Shown in pieces: positions 7,247 to 15,083 of a stretch of 31,149 nt of DNA. Position 1 is the stretch's first letter. The number at the start of each line of letters is the position of its first letter. The stretch is from positions 1-31,149 of the IMG/VR virus record IMGVR_UViG_3300044626_000051. One strand, written 5' to 3'. The translations under genes were made by a program, and so were the position numbers. Origin of the DNA: a virus. The notes beneath the pieces were generated by a model. That model did not search any database, was not told the DNA's origin, and worked only from the letters and a program-made list of their open reading frames with translations.

Positions 7247-8701
7247 ATGGCTACTTACAACGGCTATACAACGGACCAACTTAGGGCGTTTGTCGATCAG
7301 TATTTCTCAAACCCGAATAGCGCGGACATCCAGTATCTTGTCAACCAGGGTCTGATACCAAACACCAACCCTGATACGTTGCTCTACTTTGGCCTGACTA
7401 ATATGTTGGGCTTTAGTCCGAGCCAAGCACAGGCAGCGGTGTCGGATGTGTTCTCTGCTTCGTCTGCTCCTGAGCCAGGAACGCCTGAGCCTGTCTACGA
7501 ACCACCTCCGGTTTACGAGCCGCCTCCAGCGCCTCCTCCGGTCTATGAACCTCCTCCAGCGCCACCTCCGGTTTATGAACCTCCTCCAGTTTACGAACCT
7601 CCTCCGGTCTATGAGCCACCTCCGGTTGTAACGCCACCACCTGTTACAACGCCAACGATTACAGATGTAATCAATGCGGTAACTCAACCTGTTACTCCAA
7701 CGCTTGAGTCCTGGCAGAAGCTCGATGCTAGCGGGAACATCGTCAACAAAACGATGGCTGACTACACAATTGCCGAGATGATTCCGTATGCTCAGAACAT
7801 CATCGCCCAACAACAAGCGGCAGGGACGTATGTAACGCCAGCGCAATTCCAAGCGTTTGCCGCGCAGCAAGGCGTTCCTGAAGGCCAGATTCCGATGTTG
7901 ATTGCTGGCCTGACGTTCCCAACGGCTCCAGTTACACCAACAACTCCGACAACTCCAACGACCCCGACGACTCCAACAACACCAACAACTCCAACAACTC
8001 CGACAGGAACAAGACCGCTCTCTGCTTATACAAGCGCGGAGATGATTCCGTACATCCAAAACCTGCTCAACAGCAATCCGTATGCAACATCACAAGCGGT
8101 TAGGCAGTATGCGTTATCACAAGGTGTACAACCTGGTGTGATTGACGCGGCATTGTCTGGCGTTCAGATACCTACGGCCACCTTTTCTAACTTCACGGTT
8201 GGTGGAGGCAACACCAAGTTAGCAACACCGACCACGGACTTCTTTTACGGTGTCGGTCCTACTGAACAAGCTCCGTATATGTTCAAGTCCGGTGCTGCCG
8301 GATATACGCGTCTGTTACCTCAATCCTTAGAGTTTGGCGTTCCTGCTGTCACGGGAACAAAGCCTGCATTTATGCCTGGTATCTTCGATAAAGAGCAACT
8401 GCAAAAAAGTTATGAGGCTCAGACCGGAGCAACCTATGGCGGCGAGTCGGTTCAAGATCAGTTGCAGCAAGCAAGTTACAAAGGCGGCAAGATAACCGAA
8501 GAGAAGATTGCTTACGAGAAGGGCGGCAAGGTAAAGGGTCTGCTAGGCCCAAACCCTCCGACTCCAGATGATGGTTACGGAAGTCTCCAGGTCGGTGAGT
8601 ACGTCATCCGCAAGAAAGCGGTCAACAAATACGGCGAGGATTTCTTGAAAGCACTCAACGAATCACGGTTACCTAAAGACAAGGTTAAGAGTCTCTTATG
8701 A
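7247..8701 (+). CDS. Pro/Thr-linker repeat protein, putative structural
   Basis: A 484-residue modular protein. Three related helical segments are visible: residues about 5-65 (YTTDQLRAFVDQYF), about 171-222 (YTIAEMIPYAQNII) and about 260-308 (YTSAEMIPYIQNLL). They are joined by low-complexity linkers: six VYEPPP units (about residues 82-130) and eight TPT units (about 226-250). The C-terminus has GPNPPTPDDGYGSLQVGEYV and IRKKAVNKYGEDFL, a P.DG...L..GE.VI.K.AV.KYG motif I remember from phage structural proteins. It sits between portal and scaffold, overlapping the next start by ATGA. Role unknown; a flexible head-associated protein is the best guess. Confidence 0.6.
   Translation: MATYNGYTTDQLRAFVDQYFSNPNSADIQYLVNQGLIPNTNPDTLLYFGLTNMLGFSPSQAQAAVSDVFSASSAPEPGTPEPVYEPPPVYEPPPAPPPVYEPPPAPPPVYEPPPVYEPPPVYEPPPVVTPPPVTTPTITDVINAVTQPVTPTLESWQKLDASGNIVNKTMADYTIAEMIPYAQNIIAQQQAAGTYVTPAQFQAFAAQQGVPEGQIPMLIAGLTFPTAPVTPTTPTTPTTPTTPTTPTTPTTPTGTRPLSAYTSAEMIPYIQNLLNSNPYATSQAVRQYALSQGVQPGVIDAALSGVQIPTATFSNFTVGGGNTKLATPTTDFFYGVGPTEQAPYMFKSGAAGYTRLLPQSLEFGVPAVTGTKPAFMPGIFDKEQLQKSYEAQTGATYGGESVQDQLQQASYKGGKITEEKIAYEKGGKVKGLLGPNPPTPDDGYGSLQVGEYVIRKKAVNKYGEDFLKALNESRLPKDKVKSLL
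7489..7655 (+). repeat. Tandem VYEPPP-coding repeats
   Basis: Six VYEPPP units, two of them spaced by APPP, are encoded in tandem. Each uses variants of gtytaygarccncctcc, so DNA units are similar but not identical; the array looks purified at the protein level. Extended Pro-rich linker inside the structural gene. Confidence 0.85.
7930..8005 (+). repeat. Tandem TPT-coding repeats
   Basis: Eight TPT units in a row, encoded by nine-base units of the aca-cca-aca type with third-base variation. It forms the second linker in the same gene, between the second and third helical modules. Confidence 0.85.
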
Positions 8702-8928
8702 CGAAATGGGAGCGAGCCAAGGCTTTACTTGGCGATGAGTTTCTGCAAGAGGTCTTTGCCGAGTTGGAAAAAGACAACATCTTGCGTATCATCAACAGCA
8801 ATCCTGATGAGATTGACAAACGCGAAGAGGCTTACGGGTCGATTCGGGCAGTCAATCAGGTAAAAGCCCGTTTGGAAGCTATTGCCGCCGAAGGCGAGAT
8901 GGTGAAAAAACGGTTTCGTATATTTTGA
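8698..8928 (+). CDS. Small conserved phage protein (76 aa)
   Basis: A 76-residue charged, likely all-helical protein (MTKWERAKALLGDEFLQEVF at the start, VKARLEAIAAEGEMVKKRF near the end). Its ATG overlaps the stop of the Pro-rich gene (ATGA). Small helical proteins of this type often sit just before the scaffold in podovirus head modules; I recall similar sequences without a function. No metal or DNA-binding motif is visible. Confidence 0.65.
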   Translation: MTKWERAKALLGDEFLQEVFAELEKDNILRIINSNPDEIDKREEAYGSIRAVNQVKARLEAIAAEGEMVKKRFRIF

Positions 8929-8942
8929 ATTGAGGTTAGTTT

Positions 8943-9878
8943 ATGGAAGGCAGCAACCCGCAAGGGACTAGCTTGACAGTGGGACAGGCAGCAAATGCGT
9001 TCTTAGGGATGATGGGTGGCGGCGAACCTCCGCAGGAGCAAGTTCAAGACCAACCAGACGAGCAAGAGCTTGTTGCCAGTGAATCTGAGCCAGAGGAGTC
9101 TGGAGAGGAAGTTCAAGAGGAGGAACAGCGTTTCGTAGTCAAAGCAGCAGGCGAAGAACGCGAGGTGACCCTCCAAGAACTGATCGAAGGCTACCAAAAG
9201 GGTACGGATTACCACAAAAAGACTAATCAGCTTGCCGAGCAGAGAAAAACGGTCGAGGCCGAAAAAGCTGCAATCGAGCAAGCAAAGCAGGCGAGAGATG
9301 CTTACTCAGAGCGTTTGAAGGTGATGGATAACTTCCTGTCACAGCAGATGCAGGGTGAGGATATTGAAAGTCTGAAGGAAACCGATCCGATTGCTTATGC
9401 AGTCAAGGTCGCAGAACGTACGCAGCAAGAAAAGCAGTTGGCTCAATTACGCGCTGAACAGCAACGCATTGCTAGAGAGCAACAGGCCGAGCACGAAGCG
9501 GTGATGGAGAAGCGTCTTGTTGAGGAAGCTAAAAGGGTTGCCGAGGCAATTCCCGATTACGCGCATCCTGAGAAGGGTGAGAAGGTACGGTCTGAACTTC
9601 GGAGTTTTGCCAAGTCCATCGGGTATTCGGACGCTGAACTGGCAAATGCAACAGACTCTCGCGCTGTGTTGACATTGTGGATGGCAAGCCAGTACCAGAA
9701 ACTGCAAAAGGCCAAGCCTGGTGTGACCAAGAAGGTCGCCGAGGCTCCCAAGATGCTTAGGTCTGGGAACGCGACAGGTAAGACCATAGCCACAGAAGCT
9801 GCAAAACAGGACTTTGCGCGGCTGAGAAAGACGGGATCTCGTCAAGACGCTGCCAGAGTATTTGAACGATTCTTATGA
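8943..9878 (+). CDS. Capsid scaffolding protein
   Basis: A 311-residue protein directly upstream of the capsid gene, with GAGG upstream of its ATG. The first 60 residues are acidic and Pro/Gln-rich (QDQPDEQELVASESEPEESG), then RFVVKAAGEEREVTLQELIEGYQKG, and from about residue 95 to 210 the chain is Glu/Gln/Ala/Lys-rich and strongly coiled-coil. The C-terminus is basic (DFARLRKTGSRQDAARVFER), where scaffolds commonly bind the coat protein. Position, acidity, coiled coil and basic end fit a scaffold. The VTLQELIEGYQKG.DYHKKT motif is shared by many podoviral scaffolds as I remember. Confidence 0.85.
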   Translation: MEGSNPQGTSLTVGQAANAFLGMMGGGEPPQEQVQDQPDEQELVASESEPEESGEEVQEEEQRFVVKAAGEEREVTLQELIEGYQKGTDYHKKTNQLAEQRKTVEAEKAAIEQAKQARDAYSERLKVMDNFLSQQMQGEDIESLKETDPIAYAVKVAERTQQEKQLAQLRAEQQRIAREQQAEHEAVMEKRLVEEAKRVAEAIPDYAHPEKGEKVRSELRSFAKSIGYSDAELANATDSRAVLTLWMASQYQKLQKAKPGVTKKVAEAPKMLRSGNATGKTIATEAAKQDFARLRKTGSRQDAARVFERFL

Positions 9879-9892
9879 TTTAGGAGTTAAAA

Positions 9893-10849
9893 ATGACTGT
9901 TCCTTCAGGTACATTCCAGACCTTCACGGCTGTAGGCCAGCGTGAAGATTTGACTGATGTCATCTACAACATCAGCCCCACAGAAACCCCTATCCTTTCG
10001 TCGCTTGCTCGCACGAAGGCAACCGCTGTTTACCACGAGTGGCAGACGGATACCCTCGCAGCAGCAACCACCAACAACGCTCAGGTTGAAGGTGACGATG
10101 CAACGGCTGCAACCATCAGCCCAACGACTCGTCTTGGTAACTATACCCAGATCGTTGCTAAGACGATCCAGGTATCAGGCACGATGATGGCTGTTGATCT
10201 CGCAGGTCGCCGCGCAGAGAAGGCTTACCAGCTTTCTAAGGCTTCGCAAGAGCTTAAGCGTGACCAAGAGACGATCATCGCTGCTAACCAGGGGCGTTCT
10301 GCTGGCAACTCGTCAACGGCTCGCAAGATGGGTTCGTTGTTGTCTTGGCTCAAGACTAACTCGAACTACAACACCACTGATGGTGCTAACCCCACCACCA
10401 TCGGTGTTTCGACCCGTAGCGATGGTACGACCCGTACCTTCACCGAGGCAATCCTCAAGGATGGCGTTCAGCAGGTTTATACCTCTGGCGGCAGTCCTAA
10501 GATCCTCGTGGTTGGTCCTGCTCTCAAGCAGACGGTGTCTGCCTTTGCTGGTATCGCAGCACAGCGCTACATGGCTCCCGATAACGCTCCCACGACCATC
10601 ATTGGCGCGGCTGACGTTTATCTGAGCGACTTCGGATCGATCTCTGTTGTACCTGATCGTTTCGTCCGTAGCCGTGATGCGTTCATCCTTGACCCTGAGT
10701 ACGCAGCGATTGGTTATCTGCGTCCTTTCCAGACCAACGAGCTTGCAAAAACTGGTGACTCTGAGAAGACCCAGATTCTTGCTGAGTTCACGATGGAAAT
10801 GCGTAACGAAGCAGCCCACGGTATCCTCGCGGATCTGAAAACTGCCTAA
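9893..10849 (+). CDS. Major capsid protein (SU10 / DUF5309 family)
   Basis: A 318-residue capsid subunit with the strongest ribosome site of the region (TAGGAG, 7 bases from the ATG). The order SGTFQTFTAVGQREDLTDVI, YNISPTETPILS, HEWQTDTL, the central QVSGTMMAVDLAGR and RDQETIIAANQGR, and the C-terminal VPDRFVRSRDAFILDPEYAA are the marks of the DUF5309 / SU10 major capsid family (HK97 fold). Length is complete. A terminator directly follows, as expected for the most abundant protein. No maturation protease is visible nearby. Confidence 0.95.
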   Translation: MTVPSGTFQTFTAVGQREDLTDVIYNISPTETPILSSLARTKATAVYHEWQTDTLAAATTNNAQVEGDDATAATISPTTRLGNYTQIVAKTIQVSGTMMAVDLAGRRAEKAYQLSKASQELKRDQETIIAANQGRSAGNSSTARKMGSLLSWLKTNSNYNTTDGANPTTIGVSTRSDGTTRTFTEAILKDGVQQVYTSGGSPKILVVGPALKQTVSAFAGIAAQRYMAPDNAPTTIIGAADVYLSDFGSISVVPDRFVRSRDAFILDPEYAAIGYLRPFQTNELAKTGDSEKTQILAEFTMEMRNEAAHGILADLKTA

Positions 10850-10870
10850 GTTATAAACTGTGGTAAAAAG

Positions 10871-10898
10871 AAGGGAGGCGTAACAACCTCCCTTTTTT
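10871..10898 (+). terminator. Rho-independent terminator after capsid gene
   Basis: AAGGGAGG (10871-10878) and CCTCCCTT (10887-10894) form a perfect 8-bp stem with an 8-base loop, followed directly by further T residues. It lies 22 bases after the capsid stop codon and should stop or thin transcription into the tail genes. Confidence 0.92.
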
Positions 10899-10910
10899 GT
10901 TGCTCGCTAA

Positions 10911-10940
10911 GGCTCGTTAAGGCTCGTTAAGGCTCGTTAA
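10911..10940 (+). repeat. Three perfect 10-bp tandem repeats GGCTCGTTAA
   Basis: GGCTCGTTAA occurs at 10911-10920, 10921-10930 and 10931-10940. An imperfect copy (TGCTCGCTAA) precedes at 10901-10910 and a degenerate start (GGCTTATGAA) follows and contains the next ATG. Each junction reads TTAAGG, and the last one (TAAGG) lies 5 bases before the ATG at 10946, where it would act as the Shine-Dalgarno site. The array directly follows the capsid terminator. Confidence 0.9.
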
Positions 10941-10945
10941 GGCTT

Positions 10946-11233
10946 ATGAACACTAAGACTACATTCCACGCTACCGACGATCAGTTTGTATTCCAGAGAA
11001 CGCAAGAGATAACTGACATCGTCGAGCAGAACAAAGCCCTGTATAACGCCACAGACGAGCGTGAGCGATGGGGAGAGTGGACACGCTACGCGCAACTTCC
11101 CTTCGTTGTTGTTGATGACCTCAACGCCAAGGGCATCATGCGAGGGTTTGCGGTGATCGACGAAAAAAAATTCAGGGCGTGGATGAACGACCCAGAGAAC
11201 AGACACTTCAGGACGAGGCCAGGTAAAGTATGA
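10946..11233 (+). CDS. Conserved phage protein following the capsid gene (95 aa)
   Basis: A 95-residue protein, MNTKTTFHATDDQFVFQRTQ at the start, EQNKALYNATDERERWGEWT in the middle and FRAWMNDPENRHFRTRPGKV at the end. The pattern of a central .NK.L.n..d....g....a..P and a C-terminal F..W.NDP....frT matches a small family I remember beside phage capsid genes, function unknown. It follows the tandem repeats and overlaps the glycosyltransferase start by ATGA. It could be a minor head or decoration-related protein; that is inference from position. Confidence 0.65.
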   Translation: MNTKTTFHATDDQFVFQRTQEITDIVEQNKALYNATDERERWGEWTRYAQLPFVVVDDLNAKGIMRGFAVIDEKKFRAWMNDPENRHFRTRPGKV

Positions 11234-11895
11234 AAGTCGCTTTTTGCGTCCCATGTCGGGACACGATGATGACGGGAACGTCTTTTGATATGGCTCGATT
11301 GGCTGCGTATGACGGAGCGAATCGGGTCGGTAAACACGGTGGGGCTTTGTTGCTCTACACAGCGCCAGGTACGCTCATCTTCTCCCAACGCGAGTCTTTA
11401 GCGAAAGAAGCATTGGCTGATGGCGCGGAATACATCCTCTGGGTGGACTCAGATATGAGATTCCCCAAGAACACATTGGAACGTCTATTAGCTCACGGCA
11501 AACAAATCGTCGGGGTCAATGCGGTTACGCGGCGAAAGCCTGTATTGCCCACGGCCATAAACTTTCACCAAGACAAGGAAATCTTCGAGAAGATCGAGAG
11601 TCGGGGGAAGAAGGGTATCGAGGCTGTGACTGCTGTAGGTTTTGGGGTTGTCTTAACCCACAAGTCTGTGTTTGACGCTATGCCCCAACCTTGGTTTGAT
11701 GTAGTATGGGGGGCGGGTGGTCTGATTGGCGAAGATGTGCATTTTTGCGTGAAAGCCTTAGATCACGGTATTCAGACGTTCGTGGATCACGAATTGAGTC
11801 TTGAGATAGGACACATAGGGACGCACGAATATCGATGGAGCGATGTCGAATATGGCCCTAAACACTTACAGCGCACTGCAAACGACGATAGCTAA
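11230..11895 (+). CDS. GT-A fold glycosyltransferase within head-tail genes
   Basis: A 221-residue protein. MKVAFCVPCRDTMMTGTSFD is a GT-A-type N-terminus; ILWVDSDMRFPKNTLERLL (about residues 69-87) has the DSD motif (DXD, metal and sugar-nucleotide binding) seen in family 2-like enzymes. VGVNAVTRRKP and AVGFGVVLTHKSVF follow, then WGAGGLIGEDVHFCVKALD, the ED acid motif. The C-terminus has IGHIGTHEYRW. It is complete and probably active. It sits between the capsid and adaptor genes and overlaps the latter. Targets could be virion proteins or host surface; unknown. Confidence 0.8.
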   Translation: MKVAFCVPCRDTMMTGTSFDMARLAAYDGANRVGKHGGALLLYTAPGTLIFSQRESLAKEALADGAEYILWVDSDMRFPKNTLERLLAHGKQIVGVNAVTRRKPVLPTAINFHQDKEIFEKIESRGKKGIEAVTAVGFGVVLTHKSVFDAMPQPWFDVVWGAGGLIGEDVHFCVKALDHGIQTFVDHELSLEIGHIGTHEYRWSDVEYGPKHLQRTANDDS

Positions 11896-12472
11896 TTATC
11901 TCTCACGAGATGATCTTACTGCCGCGATCCCAGACTTCATCCAACTCGCAGAGATTCGACTCCGTAGAGATCTACGCCTGCGGCAAATGCTTACGCAAAC
12001 ATCGGTTACGGCGACCGGTGGAGTCTCGACAATTAACCTCCCTAGTGACTTCCTGCAAGCAAGGGATGTGTACGTTGACTCTGACCCCGACTTCCCTATT
12101 ACGTTCGCAACGCCGAGCATCTTTATTCGGAACGGTCGGACGAACCAAAGTGGTGTACCAGCTTTCTACACCATCCTTGGGTCTACGATTCAATTTGCCC
12201 CAATTCCTGACAGCAATCACGACATCAAGATCCTCTATTACGCGGCCCCTGCGTTTTTATCTACGTCAAACACGTCAAATCTCTGGCTTACGACCTGTCC
12301 GGATGCACTCCTCTACGGGGCGTTAGGCGAGGCTGAGCCTTATCTTATGAACGATCCCAGGCTACAGACCTGGGGTGCGCTTTATGATCGCGCTATTGCT
12401 GCACTTACGCGTTCAGACGAGGAAGGTCAGTATTCGGGTGTGCCTTTAACGATGACGTTGGCTAAACGATGA
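11852..12472 (+). CDS. Head-tail adaptor protein (SU10-type)
   Basis: A 206-residue protein if started at 11852 (MALNTYSALQTTIANYLSRD), which aligns best with the family start I remember; the ATG at 11843 adds three residues. GGAG lies about 11 bases before the chosen ATG. LTAAIPDFIQLAEIRLRRDL leads into a beta-rich middle (STINLPSDFLQARDVYV) and ends with DPRLQTWGALYDRAIAALTR. Helical N-terminus, beta insertion and helical C-terminus fit the adaptor that binds the portal and joins it to the nozzle. It overlaps the glycosyltransferase by 44 bases. Confidence 0.83.
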   Translation: MALNTYSALQTTIANYLSRDDLTAAIPDFIQLAEIRLRRDLRLRQMLTQTSVTATGGVSTINLPSDFLQARDVYVDSDPDFPITFATPSIFIRNGRTNQSGVPAFYTILGSTIQFAPIPDSNHDIKILYYAAPAFLSTSNTSNLWLTTCPDALLYGALGEAEPYLMNDPRLQTWGALYDRAIAALTRSDEEGQYSGVPLTMTLAKR

Positions 12473-13920
12473 GAGTCAACTTTGGTGAGTGGTTGCCGGA
12501 TCAACCAGGGGTAGCGGGTGCGCTGGTTGAGGCGTTGAACGTTATTCCTCAACAGGTGGGTTATGGCCCTTTATCTGCGCCTAGTGAATGGAGCAATGCG
12601 GCTTCAGAGTCGCTTAATCAGGTTGTGTCTGCGACTTCTACGGATGAGTCAAACACGGTCTTTGCGGGCGGCGAGACGAAACTATTCAAGCTAGGAACAA
12701 ACAGGAACCTAACGGACGTTTCTAAGGCTGGAGGTTATACAACCCCTTCGGATCAGAAATGGCGTTTCGCTCAGTTTGGCAACAGGCTGATTGCCGCTAA
12801 TGGCGGTGACAGGCTTCAGGGATGGTTATTAGGCACATCCACAGCCTTTGCAGACCTTGGTGCTGCTGCGCCTAAGTCAAGGTATGTAACGACGGTCAGA
12901 GACTTTGTGGTTGCAGGATTCAACAACGGAACAACGGTTTACCCCAATAGAGTCGAGTGGTGCGCGTTGGGTGACGAAACAAGTTGGGCACCTTCCGCTA
13001 CAACACAGGCTGACTATCAGGACATCCCAGACGGTGGGCATGTCAAGGGTTTGACGGGCGGTGAGTTTGGGCTTGTGTTTATGGATCGTGCGGTTGTCCG
13101 TATGTCCTACGTTGGAAGCCCTCTTGTGTTTCAGTTTGACACGATCTCGCGTGGTTTAGGGTGCATGGAGGCTGGATCTATCGTTCAGTACGCAGGGTCG
13201 AGCTTCTTTTTGTCTGATGATGGGTTTTATGTCTGCAACGGGCAGACTGTGCAGTCTATTTCCGTTGAGAAGATTGATCGTTGGTTCTTTAATACAGTAG
13301 ACATCTCGCAGTTGTCAACGATGTCTGCTGCTGTAGATCCTCTTAAAAACCTCGTTATATGGGCGTTTAAGACGGTAGACCAAACGACTGCTTTGCTTAT
13401 CTACAACTTCAATCTTTCTAAGTGGTCTCATGCTGAGGTTACGTTAGATTCGATTGCATCTTCAACGGCGATCACGACATCTTCCTCGTCTGGTCTCACG
13501 TTAGAGCAACTAGACGCATACGGGAGCATTGATACGCTACCTGCAAGCCTAGACTCTTTTGGGTATACGGTTACGTCTAACCTTCTTACAGGAACCATAG
13601 GCACAAAGATCGCAGCTTTCTCAGGGTCAAACTTAACGGCCAGCATTATTACGCCTGACCTTTCCATGAATGACATGCCTTCGGTTGTTACTTTGGTAAG
13701 ACCTGTCATTGACAGCGGTTCTTGTTCAGTACAGATCAACTCCAGAAAGCGTTTGAACCAACAGACAGACTTCACGGGTTCCACATACGCCTCGAACTCT
13801 GACAACAGGATAGGTCTACGCTCGGCAGGAACCTACCATCGTTTGAACGTCATTCCTTCTGGTGTCTGGACTTCCGCGGTTGGTTTGGATGTGACGGTTG
13901 TGCCGCAGGGTATGCGATGA
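12469..13920 (+). CDS. Tail nozzle / DNA-stabilisation protein
   Basis: A 483-residue beta-rich protein that overlaps the adaptor stop (ATGA). FGEWLPDQPGVAGALVEALN starts it, followed by repeated strand motifs such as FAGGETKLFKLG, WRFAQFGNRLIAANGG and RYVTTVRDFVVAGF, then VEWCALGDETSW and SSFFLSDDGFYVCNG, which suggest a beta-propeller-like fold. I recall this arrangement from the tail hub/nozzle or P22 gp10-like stabilisation proteins of podoviruses. Position right after the adaptor agrees. It would close the tail and hold packaged DNA. Confidence 0.72.
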   Translation: MRVNFGEWLPDQPGVAGALVEALNVIPQQVGYGPLSAPSEWSNAASESLNQVVSATSTDESNTVFAGGETKLFKLGTNRNLTDVSKAGGYTTPSDQKWRFAQFGNRLIAANGGDRLQGWLLGTSTAFADLGAAAPKSRYVTTVRDFVVAGFNNGTTVYPNRVEWCALGDETSWAPSATTQADYQDIPDGGHVKGLTGGEFGLVFMDRAVVRMSYVGSPLVFQFDTISRGLGCMEAGSIVQYAGSSFFLSDDGFYVCNGQTVQSISVEKIDRWFFNTVDISQLSTMSAAVDPLKNLVIWAFKTVDQTTALLIYNFNLSKWSHAEVTLDSIASSTAITTSSSSGLTLEQLDAYGSIDTLPASLDSFGYTVTSNLLTGTIGTKIAAFSGSNLTASIITPDLSMNDMPSVVTLVRPVIDSGSCSVQINSRKRLNQQTDFTGSTYASNSDNRIGLRSAGTYHRLNVIPSGVWTSAVGLDVTVVPQGMR

Positions 13921-14699
13921 TCTTCAGGACGCTACCTCCGTTTGGTGGCGATCAGCGAGCCGTTGCTGAGATTGTCCGCAATATCATGGACGGTAAGACG
14001 AACAACACCGGAACGGTGACGCTTGCCACAGGAAACGCCACTACGACCACGATTACAGACGCAAGGATAGGGGTAGAAAGCAAGATCATCCTTGTTCCCT
14101 ACTCTGCTAATGCCTATGCTGATTCGATCCCGTATGGCTCGTTTTACGACGTTAACGATCAATCTGCTGCAAGCACGACGACAGCGTATGCGATTACGTT
14201 TTCTAATACCGACCTGACGAACAACGTTTACCTCTCTAACTCAAGTCGGATTAACGTGAGGGCGGCAGGTAAGTACAACTTCCAATTCTCGATTCAGTTC
14301 GCTAACGATGACTCGCAGATCCAAGATGTAGATGTGTGGGTAAGAAAGAACGGAACCGATATTGCCGACTCAAACTCAAGATTCTCGATTGACTCTAAGC
14401 ATGGGTCGGTAAAGGGTCATGTCATTGCTGCGCTTAATCTCTTTGTAGACCTTGCGGCTAACGACTACATCGAGTTAATGTGGGCAACAAGTTCAACGCT
14501 GGTCATCATCGAGCACATCGCCGCTCAGACGAGTCCTACGCGACCTGCGACTCCTTCGGTGATTGCCACGATGCAATTTGTGGGCGGGTTTTCTAACGGC
14601 GGGGTTTACATCTCTTCGGTTACGAACGGGTCCGCGACGATTACGCATTTTCCAAATGCAACCTCTGATAAAACTTACGGCTATGTGGTGGTCGGATGA
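13917..14699 (+). CDS. Beta-rich tail-associated protein with jelly-roll-like domain
   Basis: A 260-residue protein, start overlapping the nozzle gene (ATGA). MIFRTLPPFGGDQRAVAEIV and NIMDGKTNNTG form a short N-terminal segment I remember from podovirus tail modules. A spacer with TITDARIGVESKIILVPYSA follows, and residues about 110-190 (AAGKYNFQFSIQFANDDSQI, VDVWVRKNGTDI, LAANDYIELMWA) look like a TNF/C1q-type jelly roll with alternating strands. The C-terminus has TATITHF-like repeats. It may be a trimeric spike or head-tail fibre anchor; no enzyme motif is visible. Confidence 0.6.
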   Translation: MIFRTLPPFGGDQRAVAEIVRNIMDGKTNNTGTVTLATGNATTTTITDARIGVESKIILVPYSANAYADSIPYGSFYDVNDQSAASTTTAYAITFSNTDLTNNVYLSNSSRINVRAAGKYNFQFSIQFANDDSQIQDVDVWVRKNGTDIADSNSRFSIDSKHGSVKGHVIAALNLFVDLAANDYIELMWATSSTLVIIEHIAAQTSPTRPATPSVIATMQFVGGFSNGGVYISSVTNGSATITHFPNATSDKTYGYVVVG

Positions 14700-15082
14700 A
14701 TGTGCAATATATCAAGCCAGATGAACTCAGAAAGGTCTGGCAGTACATCAAGCCAGGGCTTGAGGTTGTTCTCAAGAAGAGTCCCGAAGCGTGGATACCG
14801 GAGGACATCTATTCTGACTGCTTTAACCAGCGATCAATGCTTTGGGCTTTTGTTGAGGACAACACTGTTGTTGGCTTTGTTGTTTTGCAGCCTATGGGCG
14901 ATAATTTGCATGTTTGGGTTGCTTATGGCAAGGGAGATTTTGATGCAGGCATGGATCATGTTCTCCGCATTGCGAGAGATGGTGGCGCGAAAACTATCAG
15001 CTTTGATTCTTGGCGTAAAGGTTGGGATAAAAAAGCTAAGGCGTTAGGTTTTAGACCCAGAAAGTGGGTAAGAGAGGTTTGA
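14696..15082 (+). CDS. GNAT-like protein in the tail gene cluster
   Basis: A 128-residue protein, ATGA-coupled. YIKPGLEVVLKKSPEAWIPE forms the N-terminal helices, MLWAFVEDNTVVGFVVLQPM (residues about 48-67) the central strands of a GNAT fold, and HVLRIARDGGAKTISFDSWR followed by KKAKALGFRPRKWVREV the C-terminal part with the usual helix then GF segment. The acetyl-CoA loop (Q/R..G.G/A) is poorly conserved, so catalysis is uncertain. GNAT-like proteins occur in several podoviral tail/ejection clusters. Bases around 14850-15060 appear more AT-rich than the flanks. Confidence 0.6.
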   Translation: MNVQYIKPDELRKVWQYIKPGLEVVLKKSPEAWIPEDIYSDCFNQRSMLWAFVEDNTVVGFVVLQPMGDNLHVWVAYGKGDFDAGMDHVLRIARDGGAKTISFDSWRKGWDKKAKALGFRPRKWVREV

Positions 15083-15083
15083 T

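Noticed and set aside
7307-8059. Antisense open frame of 250 codons over the Pro-rich gene
   Set aside because: The protein is an Arg/Trp/Cys low-complexity mirror of the CC-rich Pro codons; a shadow of the real gene.
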